35,386 bases of DNA from an uncultured Ignavibacteriota bacterium (GCA_903831845.1 CAIKZJ010000029.1:1-35386), one strand, 5' to 3'. Counted from the stretch's first letter, positions 1 through 8,098 are shown. Notes: generated by a model from the sequence alone, not told the origin. Made by a program: numbers and translations.

Positions 1-477
1 CAGGTGTCGCCCCTACGGGGCTTTTGTTTTTGCTTGATGCATTTTGCTATTCGGTTTCGCCGGCTATGCCGGCTTAGAGCGTATTCAGTTAACAATTAAT
101 ATTCAGGGAAGAGTATATTCTGATGTTGAAAAAATTCAATATTGATTTCGACACAAGGTATTTATTTATGTGGAATGAGAAATAATTCCGTTGTTGATCA
201 GGTGTCGCCCCTACGGGGCTTTTGTTTTTGCTTGATGCATTTTGCTATTCGGTTTCGCCGGCTATGCCGGCTTAGAGCGTATTCAGTTAACAATTAATAT
301 TCTGGGAAGAGTATATTCTGATGTTGAAAAAATTCAATATTGATTTCGACACAAGGTATTTATTTATGTGGTATGAGAAATAATTCCGTTGTTCGTCAGG
401 TGTCGCCCCTACGGGGCTTTTGTTTTTACTTGATACATTTTACTATTCGGTTTCGCCGGCTACGCCGGCTTAGAGCG
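1..477. repeat. 198-bp tandem repeat array, 2.4 copies
   Basis: Copies begin at 1, 199 and 397, an exact 198-bp period. The first two are complete and differ at only a few bases; the third follows the unit to about 477 and then diverges. Each unit opens with a hairpin GCCCCTACGGGGC (9-21, 207-219, 405-417). About 37 bp later comes a second palindrome, GCCGGCTAYGCCGGC (59-73, 257-271, 455-469). The rest of the unit is A+T-rich and has no convincing gene. Near identity suggests recent duplication. Because the array touches the window edge, an assembly artefact or a longer array outside cannot be excluded. Confidence 0.9.
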
Positions 478-573
478 GCCACATTGCTAATTACTAATTG
501 CTATTCGGTTTCGCCGGCTACGCCGGCTTAGTGCGGCCACATTGCTAATTACTAATTATTAATTACTAATTGC
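442..573. repeat. Duplicated GCCGGC palindrome module with TAATTA runs
   Basis: The palindromic module GCCGGCTACGCCGGC occurs at 455-469 and again at 513-527, so a 58-bp segment including the following GCGGCCACATTGCTAATTAC has been duplicated. It ends in low-complexity runs of CTAATTA (about 530-571) directly before the stop codon of the minus-strand lipoprotein gene. No gene is seen in 1-579. Confidence 0.75.
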
Positions 574-579
574 AAAGAG

Positions 580-1656
580 CTATTTGACAAGGAGTTTTCC
601 TTCGCGGAATGATTGTATGTTTTCATTAGTAATTCTCGTTGTAATCCTGACCGAATTATCTTCGTCGGTAACGCTGATTTCGTTTAGTATGGTCTCGAAG
701 GCGGCGGGCTTTTTGTCTTTCTTAGCCGAAGCGGTAAGCTTCGCCAGACCGATAATCCCGTTGAAGAGTTTTTTAACGTAAACGGCCGATTCACGGTTAA
801 TACATTCGAACTGGAGAATCACGTTCAGGTCCGCTTTCATCCTTCCGCTTAAGGATACGGAATTAACCCTGTCATACAACTTGTTCATAAGCACGTCGTC
901 TGTTTTGTCGAGAGAGTCTTTTGTCACACCCGACGCCGTATCGGAAGACATAGTTTCCCTGCTTATATCTTTCCCCGATTTAAGGTCGGCGAAGTTCGCG
1001 AATATGCCGCGTATGAACATTTTTTCCGAAGAGACAACCCAGAAGTTGTCCTTGTAAATTATCGGTTCTATAGATTTCATCAGTTCGGCGTTCGAGAGCA
1101 GTCCCGTGTTTGAAGTGTCCTTAACGCCTTTCATGTAATCAATCTGCTCTTTGTAATTGCTTGCGCAGAGGGTGAAATTATCTTTAAGGAAGAAAGCGAG
1201 ATTGCTGTTAAGGTGCGTATATACTGTGATTCCGTCCGGCGTGCTGGTTTTCCTGAAAACCGAATCGTTGGCGAGATACGAATTCATTTTATTTTTATCA
1301 AAAGAGCCTTTCAGAACTATGGCGTTCTGTCCTGTCCAGGAATTCGCGAAAAACATCTCGTCGAGTCCGTCGGATATTGAGGCGCCCGTCGCCGATTTAA
1401 AAACGTTGAGAAGGGTACCCATAGCGTTCTCTCCGGATATTACAGAATCGGAAATATTTGCTTTCCAGAACTCCGAGCCCCGCATAGTCTTGAAATTTAT
1501 GTACATTACGAACTGTGGCTTTTCAGGAAGAAGAGCGAGGACCTGCCGTGCCGTCACGGAAAGTTTTTCGGCCGCGGGTCTGCTTCCGCATGAATGGAGC
1601 GTCAATACGGCAAGAACGAGAAAAAGCCCGGAGAATAAATTATAAAACTTTTTCAT
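580..1656 (-). CDS. Lipoprotein of unknown function
   Basis: The 358-residue product begins with a lysine-containing n-region and a hydrophobic stretch ending at C23 (LTLHSC), a plausible though slightly atypical lipobox, so it is probably a lipid-anchored envelope protein. The mature part reads like a two-lobe alpha/beta protein with repeated statements of the form FVMYINFKTM and TVYTHLNSNLAFF. This recalls the DUF3352-like periplasmic families, but I cannot assign it firmly. The start is 16 bp downstream (in transcription) of the ABC permease gene, so it is likely the last gene of that operon and may be a partner or substrate of the exporter. No catalytic motif was seen. Confidence 0.8.
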   Translation of the reverse strand: MKKFYNLFSGLFLVLAVLTLHSCGSRPAAEKLSVTARQVLALLPEKPQFVMYINFKTMRGSEFWKANISDSVISGENAMGTLLNVFKSATGASISDGLDEMFFANSWTGQNAIVLKGSFDKNKMNSYLANDSVFRKTSTPDGITVYTHLNSNLAFFLKDNFTLCASNYKEQIDYMKGVKDTSNTGLLSNAELMKSIEPIIYKDNFWVVSSEKMFIRGIFANFADLKSGKDISRETMSSDTASGVTKDSLDKTDDVLMNKLYDRVNSVSLSGRMKADLNVILQFECINRESAVYVKKLFNGIIGLAKLTASAKKDKKPAAFETILNEISVTDEDNSVRITTRITNENIQSFREGKLLVK

Positions 1657-1672
1657 AGGCCCGCGATTTGAA

Positions 1673-2500
1673 TTAATAATCCTTTTTGTTGAAATACCAG
1701 ATTGAAACCGACAGCATAACGGCCATGAACAGCAGCGAAGAAATCAGCGGCTGATAACTTGTTATCGCGCTGTGGGTTACGTAAGCGTCGCACATGTCCT
1801 GCATATTCCATGCCTTCGGAAGTATCTGGTAAAGAAATTTTAAAAGCGCTTCGGCAACAGGTCCGAAGACAATCCCTTTCTGGTCGCTTTCGAAATACCT
1901 GTTTGCAAGATAAAGCAGCCAGGAAACCGGGAAGAACAGAAGAAGATTAATTATAATCGTCAGTATTGAGCTTCTCGACAGTATGCCGATCAGTATCACC
2001 GCTGAATAAAGAACCGCAAATATAAGGGTGAACCAGAGTATAGAATAAAGGAAATTAACATTCCAGTAGCCGGTCTTCAGTGAAACTATAAGCCATATTA
2101 TCCCCAGAAGGAAAAGGAACGATACGAACACAAGGATTATTCCGGCCATAAAATGCCCGATAATAATCTTGGTACGCGATATCGGCTTGGAAAGTATCAG
2201 GTCTATATGACCTTTCTTAAGCATGTCGGGAACGAACGAAGATGTAATGATGAGCATCGATGCGATTAGCATGAACATCGGAATGCCCGACACTATGCCC
2301 GACTGAAGCATCATCACGGCCTCTTTTAGTCCGCCTTCGCTTTTGGATTCAAGCATCATCTGAAGCCCATCGACCGTGGAATTAGTTATCGCGAAAATCA
2401 GGAGCACGATTATCAGTGTGAAGAAGCCGAAAATAGTAAGAAGTATTTTCTTCGCGAGGGCTTCCCTGAAAATTCCTTTTATGAACGCGTAAAGTACCAT
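1673..2500 (-). CDS. ABC-2 type transporter permease
   Basis: The 275-residue, very hydrophobic protein has about six predicted membrane segments. The first is near residues 18-40, then comes a long extracytoplasmic loop (about 42-68), and further segments run to the C-terminus. The central motif DLILSKPISRTKIIIGHFM (about residues 95-113) is typical of ABC-2/NosY-like permeases. A strong Shine-Dalgarno sequence (AGGAGGGG about 5 nt before the ATG) supports the start at 2500, which is unusual here because most genes in the window lack one. It lies 11 bp after the ATPase gene and should form with it an ATP-driven exporter in the inner membrane. The substrate is unknown. Confidence 0.9.
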   Translation of the reverse strand: MVLYAFIKGIFREALAKKILLTIFGFFTLIIVLLIFAITNSTVDGLQMMLESKSEGGLKEAVMMLQSGIVSGIPMFMLIASMLIITSSFVPDMLKKGHIDLILSKPISRTKIIIGHFMAGIILVFVSFLFLLGIIWLIVSLKTGYWNVNFLYSILWFTLIFAVLYSAVILIGILSRSSILTIIINLLLFFPVSWLLYLANRYFESDQKGIVFGPVAEALLKFLYQILPKAWNMQDMCDAYVTHSAITSYQPLISSLLFMAVMLSVSIWYFNKKDY

Positions 2501-2511
2501 GTCATCCCCTC

Positions 2512-3438
2512 CTAATTCTTTTGTTCGATTAAATTAATAAACATGCTTTCAAGCGAGCTCTTTTCCCTGTTGACGCCGTGAATCAGGATTCCCGAAGACC
2601 TCAGGTAGTCGATGATTTTGTTTACGTCTTCAACGCTGTTCACGTTGCATGCGAATTCATTCCTGCCGTTTACTGTGCTCTTATACTCCATCAGAAGCTT
2701 GTTCATCATATCGTCGGCGAGGTCGGAAGTGTTGAATATATACCTGTTTCCGGTTGTTGTGATATCCTCGACGCTGCCTTCTTTTATAAGCGCGCCCTTG
2801 TTGAGAATAGCCACCCTGTCGCAAATAAGTTCTATTTCGCTCAGAAGGTGCGAATTCAGAAATATTGTTTTCCCCTGGTTCTTGAGTTCAAGGAGCACGT
2901 CGCGGATTTCTTTTCTTCCTATCGGATCGACGCCGTCAGTAGGTTCATCGAGGAAAATAAGGTCAGGGTTGCTGATCATCGCCTGAGCGAGCCCGAGCCT
3001 CTGCATCATTCCTTTTGAATATTTCTTTATCTTTGTCGTTCCCCATTCGTCCATGCCGACAATCTTAAGATACTTGTACGTTGTCTTGTCGAGGTCGCTT
3101 TTCGAAAGACCGCTTAACCTTCCGAAATAATCTATGACCTGTTCGCCCGTGAGATAGTTCGGGTACTGGTGGTTTTCGGGCAGGTAACCGATTTTTCTTT
3201 TGATGTTGACATCTGTAACGGGCTTTTCGAATATAGTCGCCTTGCCCGCTGATGAAAACGTAATGCCCAGAAGAATCTTAACCAGGGTCGTTTTCCCTGC
3301 GCCGTTCGGACCGAGAAGGCCGAAGATTTCGCCGCTTCCCACTTTGAACGACACGTTGTCGAGCGCCTTTATCTTATCTCCCGAGAACTTTTTTGCGGGA
3401 TAGTTTTTCGTTATTCCGTTAATTTCTATTACGTTCAT
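2512..3438 (-). CDS. ABC transporter ATP-binding protein
   Basis: This is the ATPase subunit of an ABC exporter (308 residues). Visible motifs are Walker A GPNGAGKT (43-50), the Q-loop region replaced by PENH (87-90), signature SKGMMQ (141-146), Walker B LIFLDEP (160-166) and the H-loop histidine in NSHLL (197). The length, with a C-terminal extension of about 90 residues after the nucleotide-binding domain, fits the CcmA/NosF/NatA class that pairs with ABC-2 permeases. The permease follows 11 bp downstream and a lipoprotein after that. It could export a lipid, drug or protein; the sequence does not say which. Confidence 0.95.
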   Translation of the reverse strand: MNVIEINGITKNYPAKKFSGDKIKALDNVSFKVGSGEIFGLLGPNGAGKTTLVKILLGITFSSAGKATIFEKPVTDVNIKRKIGYLPENHQYPNYLTGEQVIDYFGRLSGLSKSDLDKTTYKYLKIVGMDEWGTTKIKKYSKGMMQRLGLAQAMISNPDLIFLDEPTDGVDPIGRKEIRDVLLELKNQGKTIFLNSHLLSEIELICDRVAILNKGALIKEGSVEDITTTGNRYIFNTSDLADDMMNKLLMEYKSTVNGRNEFACNVNSVEDVNKIIDYLRSSGILIHGVNREKSSLESMFINLIEQKN

Positions 3439-3467
3439 TTAAAATCTATAAAATTATCAATAACGTT

Positions 3468-3995
3468 TTAAATTGCGGACATCGCGTTTATAATGTTCCG
3501 AATATGCTCGTGTAAATCAATGCCTATTTCTTCGGCGCCTTTCTTAATATCGTCTCTGTTTACGTTCCTTGCGAACGCCTTGTCCTTCATCTTTTTAATC
3601 ACGCCTTTCGGTTCGACATTCTTAATGCCGCCTTCCTTCATCAGACTGTATGCATGAACCAGCCCGGTAATTTCGTCGCAGGCGAAAAGATATTTCGCCA
3701 TAAGTGATTCACGGGGAACGTTTGTCCTGTCCGGATAGGCATGCCCGAGAATCGCGTCAATAAATTCTTTCCCGTAGCCGGCTTCTTCGAGAATCGGAAC
3801 CGCCGTGTTCGGGTGGGTGTCGGGAAACTTTTCCCAGTCAAGGTCGTGAAGAAGACCCGCTTCGCCCCATACCTCTTTGTCTTCGCCGAGTTTTTCAGCG
3901 TAATACATCATACATGCGCTGACGTGCCGGCAGTGGCTGCGCAGGTTTTCGTTCTCTATGTATTTTTCAAGAAGCTGTACGGCTTTTTCGCTCAT
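3468..3995 (-). CDS. HD-domain phosphohydrolase-like protein
   Basis: The 175-residue protein carries the metal-binding pattern of the HD superfamily: H24, the HD doublet H50-D51 in LLHDLDWE, H61, H85 and D107. This resembles the HDIG-type cytoplasmic proteins often annotated as predicted hydrolases. The substrate is unknown; nucleotides or phosphorylated metabolites are usual for the fold. It ends 29 bp before the ABC ATPase gene, so it may be cotranscribed with the exporter. Its own upstream side is a repeat-filled intergenic region (3996-4177). Confidence 0.85.
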   Translation of the reverse strand: MSEKAVQLLEKYIENENLRSHCRHVSACMMYYAEKLGEDKEVWGEAGLLHDLDWEKFPDTHPNTAVPILEEAGYGKEFIDAILGHAYPDRTNVPRESLMAKYLFACDEITGLVHAYSLMKEGGIKNVEPKGVIKKMKDKAFARNVNRDDIKKGAEEIGIDLHEHIRNIINAMSAI

Positions 3996-4004
3996 GTTTG
4001 TGCC

Positions 4005-4068
4005 GCCCCTACGGGGCTTATGTTTTTATTTTTCTCTTTTGCTATTTGGTTCCGCCGGCTACGCCGGC
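4005..4068. repeat. Dispersed two-hairpin repeat
   Basis: The same two palindromes as in the left-edge array occur here in the same order and spacing: GCCCCTACGGGGC at 4005-4017 and GCCGGCTACGCCGGC at 4054-4068, joined by a T-rich spacer. It lies immediately upstream of the HD-domain gene start (3995). This shows that the pair is a mobile or amplified intergenic unit, not just part of the local 198-bp duplication. Confidence 0.85.
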
Positions 4069-4095
4069 TTAGAGTATAATTCAGTGCTAAAATTT

Positions 4096-4166
4096 ATGCT
4101 CTAATTTTATGCTCTAATTTTATGCTCTAATTGTTAACTGTTAAATGCTAAATGTTAACTGTTAAA
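4096..4166. repeat. 13-bp triplet repeat and TAA-rich simple sequence
   Basis: ATGCTCTAATTTT is repeated three times with a 13-bp period from 4096 to about 4134. It is followed by reiterated AACTGTTAAATG-type words up to 4166, just before the end of the NYN-domain gene. There is no coding potential; it looks like slippage-generated intergenic filler. Confidence 0.7.
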
Positions 4167-4177
4167 TGTCCACTGTT

Positions 4178-4630
4178 TCACGAAAACTTATTTTTAAAGA
4201 ACTCGAAATCCTTGCGGCTCATGCCGTCTGGTTTCTCTTTATCATTCGTATCTTTTATGTGCGAAGTTTCAGTTTTTGATTTCACCGAAACAAAATCTTC
4301 GGACTTAAGTATTTCGCAGCCGCAGGCTTTAGCTATGCTGATTATTCCGTTATCGGAAGTAACGACTGCGATGGGAATTCTTTCGTAATTATCTTCTATG
4401 AATTTCCTTATGACATCGTCCGCCGTTTTCTTTCCCGAAAAGATTATCCTGTCGGATTTTATGCTGCTGAAACCGTCGAAGACGAGAACAAGCTTATCCT
4501 GCCTGCCGAGTTTCTTCTTAACCGATTCGTAGAGCGAATACTGGGCAGCTTCGGGATTTTCAGAAAGCATTTTCTTCATTCCCGGTGTTTTGTGAAGCAG
4601 ATTATTCCCGTCGATTATAACGGTTCTCAT
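4178..4630 (-). CDS. NYN-domain (YacP-like) predicted ribonuclease
   Basis: The 150-residue protein starts MRTVIIDGNNLLH. It has the acidic residues expected of the NYN/PIN-like fold: D7 with N9/N10, D52 in LVFDGF, D71/D72, and D93 in VVTSDNGI. These match the YacP (DUF901) family, which includes the ribosome-associated mRNA endonuclease Rae1 of Bacillus. A role in RNA turnover is therefore likely, but the exact target is unknown. The start lies 4 bp after the asparaginyl-tRNA synthetase stop codon, so the two are cotranscribed and functionally close to translation. Confidence 0.85.
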   Translation of the reverse strand: MRTVIIDGNNLLHKTPGMKKMLSENPEAAQYSLYESVKKKLGRQDKLVLVFDGFSSIKSDRIIFSGKKTADDVIRKFIEDNYERIPIAVVTSDNGIISIAKACGCEILKSEDFVSVKSKTETSHIKDTNDKEKPDGMSRKDFEFFKNKFS

Positions 4631-4634
4631 GTCG

Positions 4635-5969
4635 TTACGGTCTTATTCTGTTCGGTCTTCTGGCAAAAGGAATCGCTTCCCTGATGTGCTCGAGATTGCA
4701 TATCCACGAAACCATTCTTTCGATGCCCAGTCCGAATCCCGAATGCGGAACGCTTCCGTATCTTCTTAAGTCGAGGTACCATTCGAACTCGCTCATCGGC
4801 AGTCCGTGTTCCTTGATTCTTTCCTCGAGGTACTGAAGGTTGTCCTCTCTCTGCGAGCCACCGATGATTTCGCCGAATCCTTCGGGTGCGAGCACGTCGA
4901 CGCCGAGTGCAAGTTTTGGGTTCTTCGGGTCGCGCTTCATGTAGAAAGCTTTCGCTTCAGCGGGCCAGCGGTGCACCATTACTGGCTTGTCGAAATCCTC
5001 GACTATCGCCTCTTCGTGCGGAGCGCCGAAATCCTCGCCCCACGGGAACGGACGGATATGCTCTTCTCCGTTCGCGGTTTTTCTTATCAGCGGAACGTCT
5101 TTCTTCACGAGTATTTCAACGGCTTCGTCGTACGTTATTCTCGGGAACGGCTTGACGACCTTCTCGAGTTTGGACAGGTCCCTGCCCAGGAAGTTAAGTT
5201 CAGATCTCTTGTTCTTTATCACTCTCTGCACTACGTATGTAAGAAAATCCTCTATCATATCCATGTCGTCGTCTATATCGAAATACGCCATCTCCGGTTC
5301 CATCATCCAGAATTCGGTAATGTGCCTGCGTGTCATGGAGTTTTCGGCTCTGAACGTCGGGCCAAGAGTGTAGACTTTTCCGAGCGCAAGCGCGCCCGAT
5401 TCAGCATACAGCTGTCCCGACTGCGACAGGTAGGCTTTGCCAAGGTCAAAATAATCGGTGGAGAATAAAGTCGATGTCCCTTCGCAAGCGTTGGGTGTGA
5501 ATATCGGCGCGTCGAACAGAATGAACCCGTTGGCGTACATGTAATCGCGTATCGACTGAATAATCTCGTTTCTCACGCGCATTATCGATGCCTGTTTGGG
5601 CGAGCGCAGCCAGAGGTGCCTTCTGTCGGCAAGAAAATCAACGCCGTGCTCTTTAGGGGTTATGGGATAAGGTTCGGCTATCGCCACTATTTCAAGCGCG
5701 CTTACCTGAAGCTCGAAAACGTTTTCTTTCTTCGGGTGTTTTGTAACCGTACCGGTAACAATGACCGAAGATTCCTGCGTCAGTTTTCCGAAATCCTCCC
5801 ATACCTGTTCGCTTACGCCGTTCTTCGCAACGACGCCCTGTATGAGCCCCGTACCGTCGCGGAATTCGGGAAACATAAGCTTACCGGACGATCTGATGTT
5901 ATAGAGCCATCCTTTTATAGTGACTTCCTTGTCAACGTATTCCGAAATTTTATCTATATAAACCCACAT
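4635..5969 (-). CDS. asnS: Asparaginyl-tRNA synthetase
   Basis: The enzyme charges tRNA-Asn with asparagine in the cytoplasm (class IIb synthetase, 444 residues, normal length). The N-terminal OB-fold anticodon-binding domain covers about residues 1-105 ([20 protein letters not shown]). The catalytic domain follows with motif 2 ([15 protein letters not shown]) and motif 3 ([10 protein letters not shown] near the C-terminus). The motif 2 wording with SMTRRH, and the residue pattern EFWMMEPEM, fit AsnRS better than AspRS. It sits between DUF5683 (18 bp upstream) and the NYN nuclease (4 bp downstream). Confidence 0.97.
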   Translation of the reverse strand: MWVYIDKISEYVDKEVTIKGWLYNIRSSGKLMFPEFRDGTGLIQGVVAKNGVSEQVWEDFGKLTQESSVIVTGTVTKHPKKENVFELQVSALEIVAIAEPYPITPKEHGVDFLADRRHLWLRSPKQASIMRVRNEIIQSIRDYMYANGFILFDAPIFTPNACEGTSTLFSTDYFDLGKAYLSQSGQLYAESGALALGKVYTLGPTFRAENSMTRRHITEFWMMEPEMAYFDIDDDMDMIEDFLTYVVQRVIKNKRSELNFLGRDLSKLEKVVKPFPRITYDEAVEILVKKDVPLIRKTANGEEHIRPFPWGEDFGAPHEEAIVEDFDKPVMVHRWPAEAKAFYMKRDPKNPKLALGVDVLAPEGFGEIIGGSQREDNLQYLEERIKEHGLPMSEFEWYLDLRRYGSVPHSGFGLGIERMVSWICNLEHIREAIPFARRPNRIRP

Positions 5970-5987
5970 ACTGTATGATATAAAATT

Positions 5988-6611
5988 TTAAAAATTCAAT
6001 TTAAGATTAATAAGCTTCTTTGTGTCCCTGAACATACCTACCCTCATCCTGTCGCTGACGTCAAAATCAAAAAGGTGCGCGTCCACATAAGCGTCAAAAA
6101 TATTTATCAGGTAAACAAGCGCCGAATAAAGATAGAACTGGTCCCGCTGGTCCCGGTAGAAATCCCTGAGTGTTTTCATTCTCTGGTCGCCCGACGGATT
6201 TGACGGCGTCTGCGATCGCAGATAAGCGTCTTTGTAATCCAGATACTTGTTGTTATTGTTTACGATCTCGTAAATGAAGTAACCCCCGAACGCCCATATA
6301 ACAGGAATTTTCCAGTACGACCTGTTATAGACCTGACCCAGGCCGGGCAGCGCAGCCGAAAAAAGAACCGCTTTCAGAGGAGACCTCGTCATTACAAACG
6401 GAACGTCTATCGTATCTTTCCGTTTAAGCGAATCGTCAAGCAGGCTTCCGACAGTTTTCATGTTCCTGAAAGCTCCGGTGCCGGCGGTTGTATCCTGCGC
6501 GCGCAGGCTGCTTTGGAATAACATAGAACACAGTAAAGCACAAATGAAAAAAGCATCCTGCAACTGCAAGATGCTTTTAACAGGTTTTCCAAACTTTAGT
6601 TTATAATTCAA
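5988..6611 (-). CDS. DUF5683-family membrane protein
   Basis: The 207-residue protein has a hydrophobic segment near residues 19-38 ending in LRAQ, possibly a signal sequence. It continues with the conserved block KAVLFSAALPGLGQVYNRSY (about 79-98) and at least two more hydrophobic segments. SAALPGLGQ followed by Y-N-x-x-Y-W-K is the hallmark of DUF5683 proteins, which are common in Bacteroidota. Function is unknown. It is placed 18 bp from secG and 18 bp from asnS, in one minus-strand cluster. The C-terminal LINLKLNF could be a beta strand. Confidence 0.85.
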   Translation of the reverse strand: MNYKLKFGKPVKSILQLQDAFFICALLCSMLFQSSLRAQDTTAGTGAFRNMKTVGSLLDDSLKRKDTIDVPFVMTRSPLKAVLFSAALPGLGQVYNRSYWKIPVIWAFGGYFIYEIVNNNNKYLDYKDAYLRSQTPSNPSGDQRMKTLRDFYRDQRDQFYLYSALVYLINIFDAYVDAHLFDFDVSDRMRVGMFRDTKKLINLKLNF

Positions 6612-6629
6612 CTCTCACTTCAGAGTATT

Positions 6630-6998
6630 TTATTGTTGCTGTTGATTTCCCTGGTTATTCTGGTCACCGGCAGGCTGTTGCTGCTGCTGTTCATTAGGAA
6701 CATTCGGTTTCGGGTAAGTCTGTGTACCTGCATTTCTCTGAATAATGCTTTCGCTTGTTCCCGAACCGCCTTTACTTATGTAAAGGTTCAGAAGCAGTGA
6801 ACCGAGCAAAAACGTAATTGCGAGAACTATCGTCGTTTTCGAAAGAAAATCGGAAGTTCTCCTTGCGCCGAACATGGTTGTTACGCCTGTTCCGGCTATG
6901 GGTCCTACAAGACCGCTGCCCTTCGATGACTGTAAAAGCACTGCTACCGTCATAACAATGCATACTAAAGCCAGTATTATTATAAGTATAGTTATCAT
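6630..6998 (-). CDS. secG: Preprotein translocase subunit SecG
   Basis: SecG assists SecYE in moving proteins across the inner membrane. The N-terminal segment (about residues 1-22) and a second one (about 53-73) are hydrophobic. Between them lies the family block VLLQSSKGSGLVG...TTMFGARRTSDFLSKTT. The total length of 122 residues is longer than the core. The tail (about 80-122) is polar and rich in glutamine and asparagine (NEQQQQQPAGDQNNQGNQQQQ-like), a low-complexity extension seen in many Bacteroidota SecG proteins. Confidence 0.95.
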   Translation of the reverse strand: MITILIIILALVCIVMTVAVLLQSSKGSGLVGPIAGTGVTTMFGARRTSDFLSKTTIVLAITFLLGSLLLNLYISKGGSGTSESIIQRNAGTQTYPKPNVPNEQQQQQPAGDQNNQGNQQQQ

Positions 6999-7039
6999 GA
7001 TACTTTAAAATATATCATAACTGACTTATTTTCAAGCCA

Positions 7040-7753
7040 TTAATTATCGTCAGGAACACCATTTTTATCGTCGTCTTTAAATACATTTTTGAACGAATTT
7101 CGCAGATTATCGTCGATTTTGTCCTCTTTTGACGGGTCGCGTGGGTCTATTTCGCTTCCGTTCTCAAGGAACCACTGCAGTTTATTGAGAATCATAGTCA
7201 GGTTAAGCTTTGTTGATGAGATGCTGACCTGATTGTTCATTGTAAGCACTATGTTGACGGTTTTCTTAGATTTGAAAACGAATGAATTACCGTTGTATGT
7301 GCCTTTGATGATGAAAGAATATCTTCCGCCCGAACTGAATTCAGGATCCGGAGGCGTTTCATTATCTTCCGGCTTGTGAATCTGGAATTTTATTTTCTTG
7401 TAGGTTTTCGAAGGAATGTAAGCTGAAAGCACTTCTTTGAGTCCGCCGTTAATATCAAAATTAATCACAAACGGCGAAAGATGAATTTCATGACTGGCTG
7501 AACTGTCTGAAGTTTCAATTTCGAGCTCGCTTACAAGAGCCTTTGCTTCAGTAATCACGATTGCGGAATTAGGATTATTATAAGCTGCGTCGTTGAACTT
7601 TACGCTGAAACCGAGATTGTCGGTCTGGGTTGAAACGGAATTGGATGAATCCGAACACCCCTGAACGGCAAACATGCCCGTCAGGGCAAGAACGATTAAT
7701 AGTACGGATGAGATATTTCCTAACATTACCCTTCCTGATTTGTTGTTTTTCAT
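7040..7753 (-). CDS. Lipoprotein, DUF4382-like, with acidic C-terminus
   Basis: The 237-residue protein has a signal peptide with lipobox AVQGC (C33), then a beta-rich region. The pattern of a domain describing allowed ranges (VSELEIETSD, FVINFDINGG, KKIKFQIHKPED) resembles DUF4382 proteins, which occur as lipoproteins in many Gram-negatives; this is a moderate match by eye. The C-terminus ends DDDKNGVPDDN, a calcium-binding-loop-like acidic motif. The start is well supported by AAGGAG about 8 nt before the ATG. Its promoter region contains the TATGTATATACA element shared with the small gene upstream. Confidence 0.75.
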   Translation of the reverse strand: MKNNKSGRVMLGNISSVLLIVLALTGMFAVQGCSDSSNSVSTQTDNLGFSVKFNDAAYNNPNSAIVITEAKALVSELEIETSDSSASHEIHLSPFVINFDINGGLKEVLSAYIPSKTYKKIKFQIHKPEDNETPPDPEFSSGGRYSFIIKGTYNGNSFVFKSKKTVNIVLTMNNQVSISSTKLNLTMILNKLQWFLENGSEIDPRDPSKEDKIDDNLRNSFKNVFKDDDKNGVPDDN

Positions 7754-7781
7754 ATGAGTCTCCTTTTATTAACGTGTTATA

Positions 7782-7797
7782 TGTATATACATATAAT
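7782..7797 (-). promoter_or_regulatory. Candidate promoter/operator element, copy 1
   Basis: On the minus strand this reads ATTATATGTATATACA, with the palindromic core TGTATATACA. It ends 28 nt before the lipoprotein start codon. A near-identical copy (15 of 16 bases) lies at 8039-8054 at a similar place upstream of the next gene. It may be a -10-like promoter box or a dimer-binding operator; which one is inference. Confidence 0.45.
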
Positions 7798-7821
7798 CCC
7801 GCGTAACAGTTCCCTGAAATA

Positions 7822-7857
7822 AAACGGGCGGAATATCCAAAGACATTCCGCCCGTTT
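7822..7857 (-). terminator. Rho-independent terminator of the small membrane-protein gene
   Basis: A perfect 13-bp stem AAACGGGCGGAAT / ATTCCGCCCGTTT encloses a 10-nt loop. In minus-strand reading it is followed by TTTATTTC. It lies 58 bp beyond the stop codon at 7916 and before the promoter of the lipoprotein gene, so it separates the two transcription units. Confidence 0.85.
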
Positions 7858-7915
7858 ATGAATATACTGTATGTTCCGGTTAACAGGAGTTCATTAGCAG
7901 CTCCGGAGAAGCGGA

Positions 7916-8017
7916 TTACTGGAAAAGTAATCCTACAATTACTGACAGGACCAGCACTGAAACCAAGACAAGCGCGAACTTGTCGAAACCTTTAATCGCG
8001 ATGTTGTTTTCTTCCAT
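7916..8017 (-). CDS. Small single-pass membrane protein (33 residues)
   Basis: This short reading frame is ATG at 8017 to TAA at 7916-7918. The predicted protein begins MEENNIAIKGFDK, has one uninterrupted hydrophobic helix (about residues 14-32, leucine/valine rich) and ends VGLLFQ. The evidence for a real gene is threefold: clean polar head plus transmembrane helix, a strong terminator 58 bp downstream in the right orientation, and a promoter-like element 21 nt before the start that is also found before the next gene. No clear Shine-Dalgarno is visible, as for many genes here. I do not recognise the family. It could be a small subunit or regulator of a membrane complex. Confidence 0.6.
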   Translation of the reverse strand: MEENNIAIKGFDKFALVLVSVLVLSVIVGLLFQ

Positions 8018-8038
8018 TTAGTGTTTTTAATTATTGCC

Positions 8039-8054
8039 TGTATATACATACAAT
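8039..8054 (-). promoter_or_regulatory. Candidate promoter/operator element, copy 2
   Basis: On the minus strand this reads ATTGTATGTATATACA, 21 nt before the start codon of the 33-residue protein. It matches the 7782-7797 element at 15 of 16 positions, including the palindrome TGTATATACA. The two genes are probably expressed from similar promoters or by the same regulator. Confidence 0.45.
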
Positions 8055-8098
8055 TATTTTTTTTATAACGTTCCTCCAAAGGAATCCTGTAAAATATA

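Noticed and set aside
340-531. 63-codon plus-strand frame in the left repeat region
   Set aside because: It lies wholly in the 198-bp repeat and GCCGGC modules, has no family features, and reads arginine-rich repeats (RFRRLRRLR) generated by the palindromes.
4806-5468. 220-codon frame antisense to asnS
   Set aside because: It is a shadow of the synthetase gene with no family signature; the opposite frame has all class II motifs.
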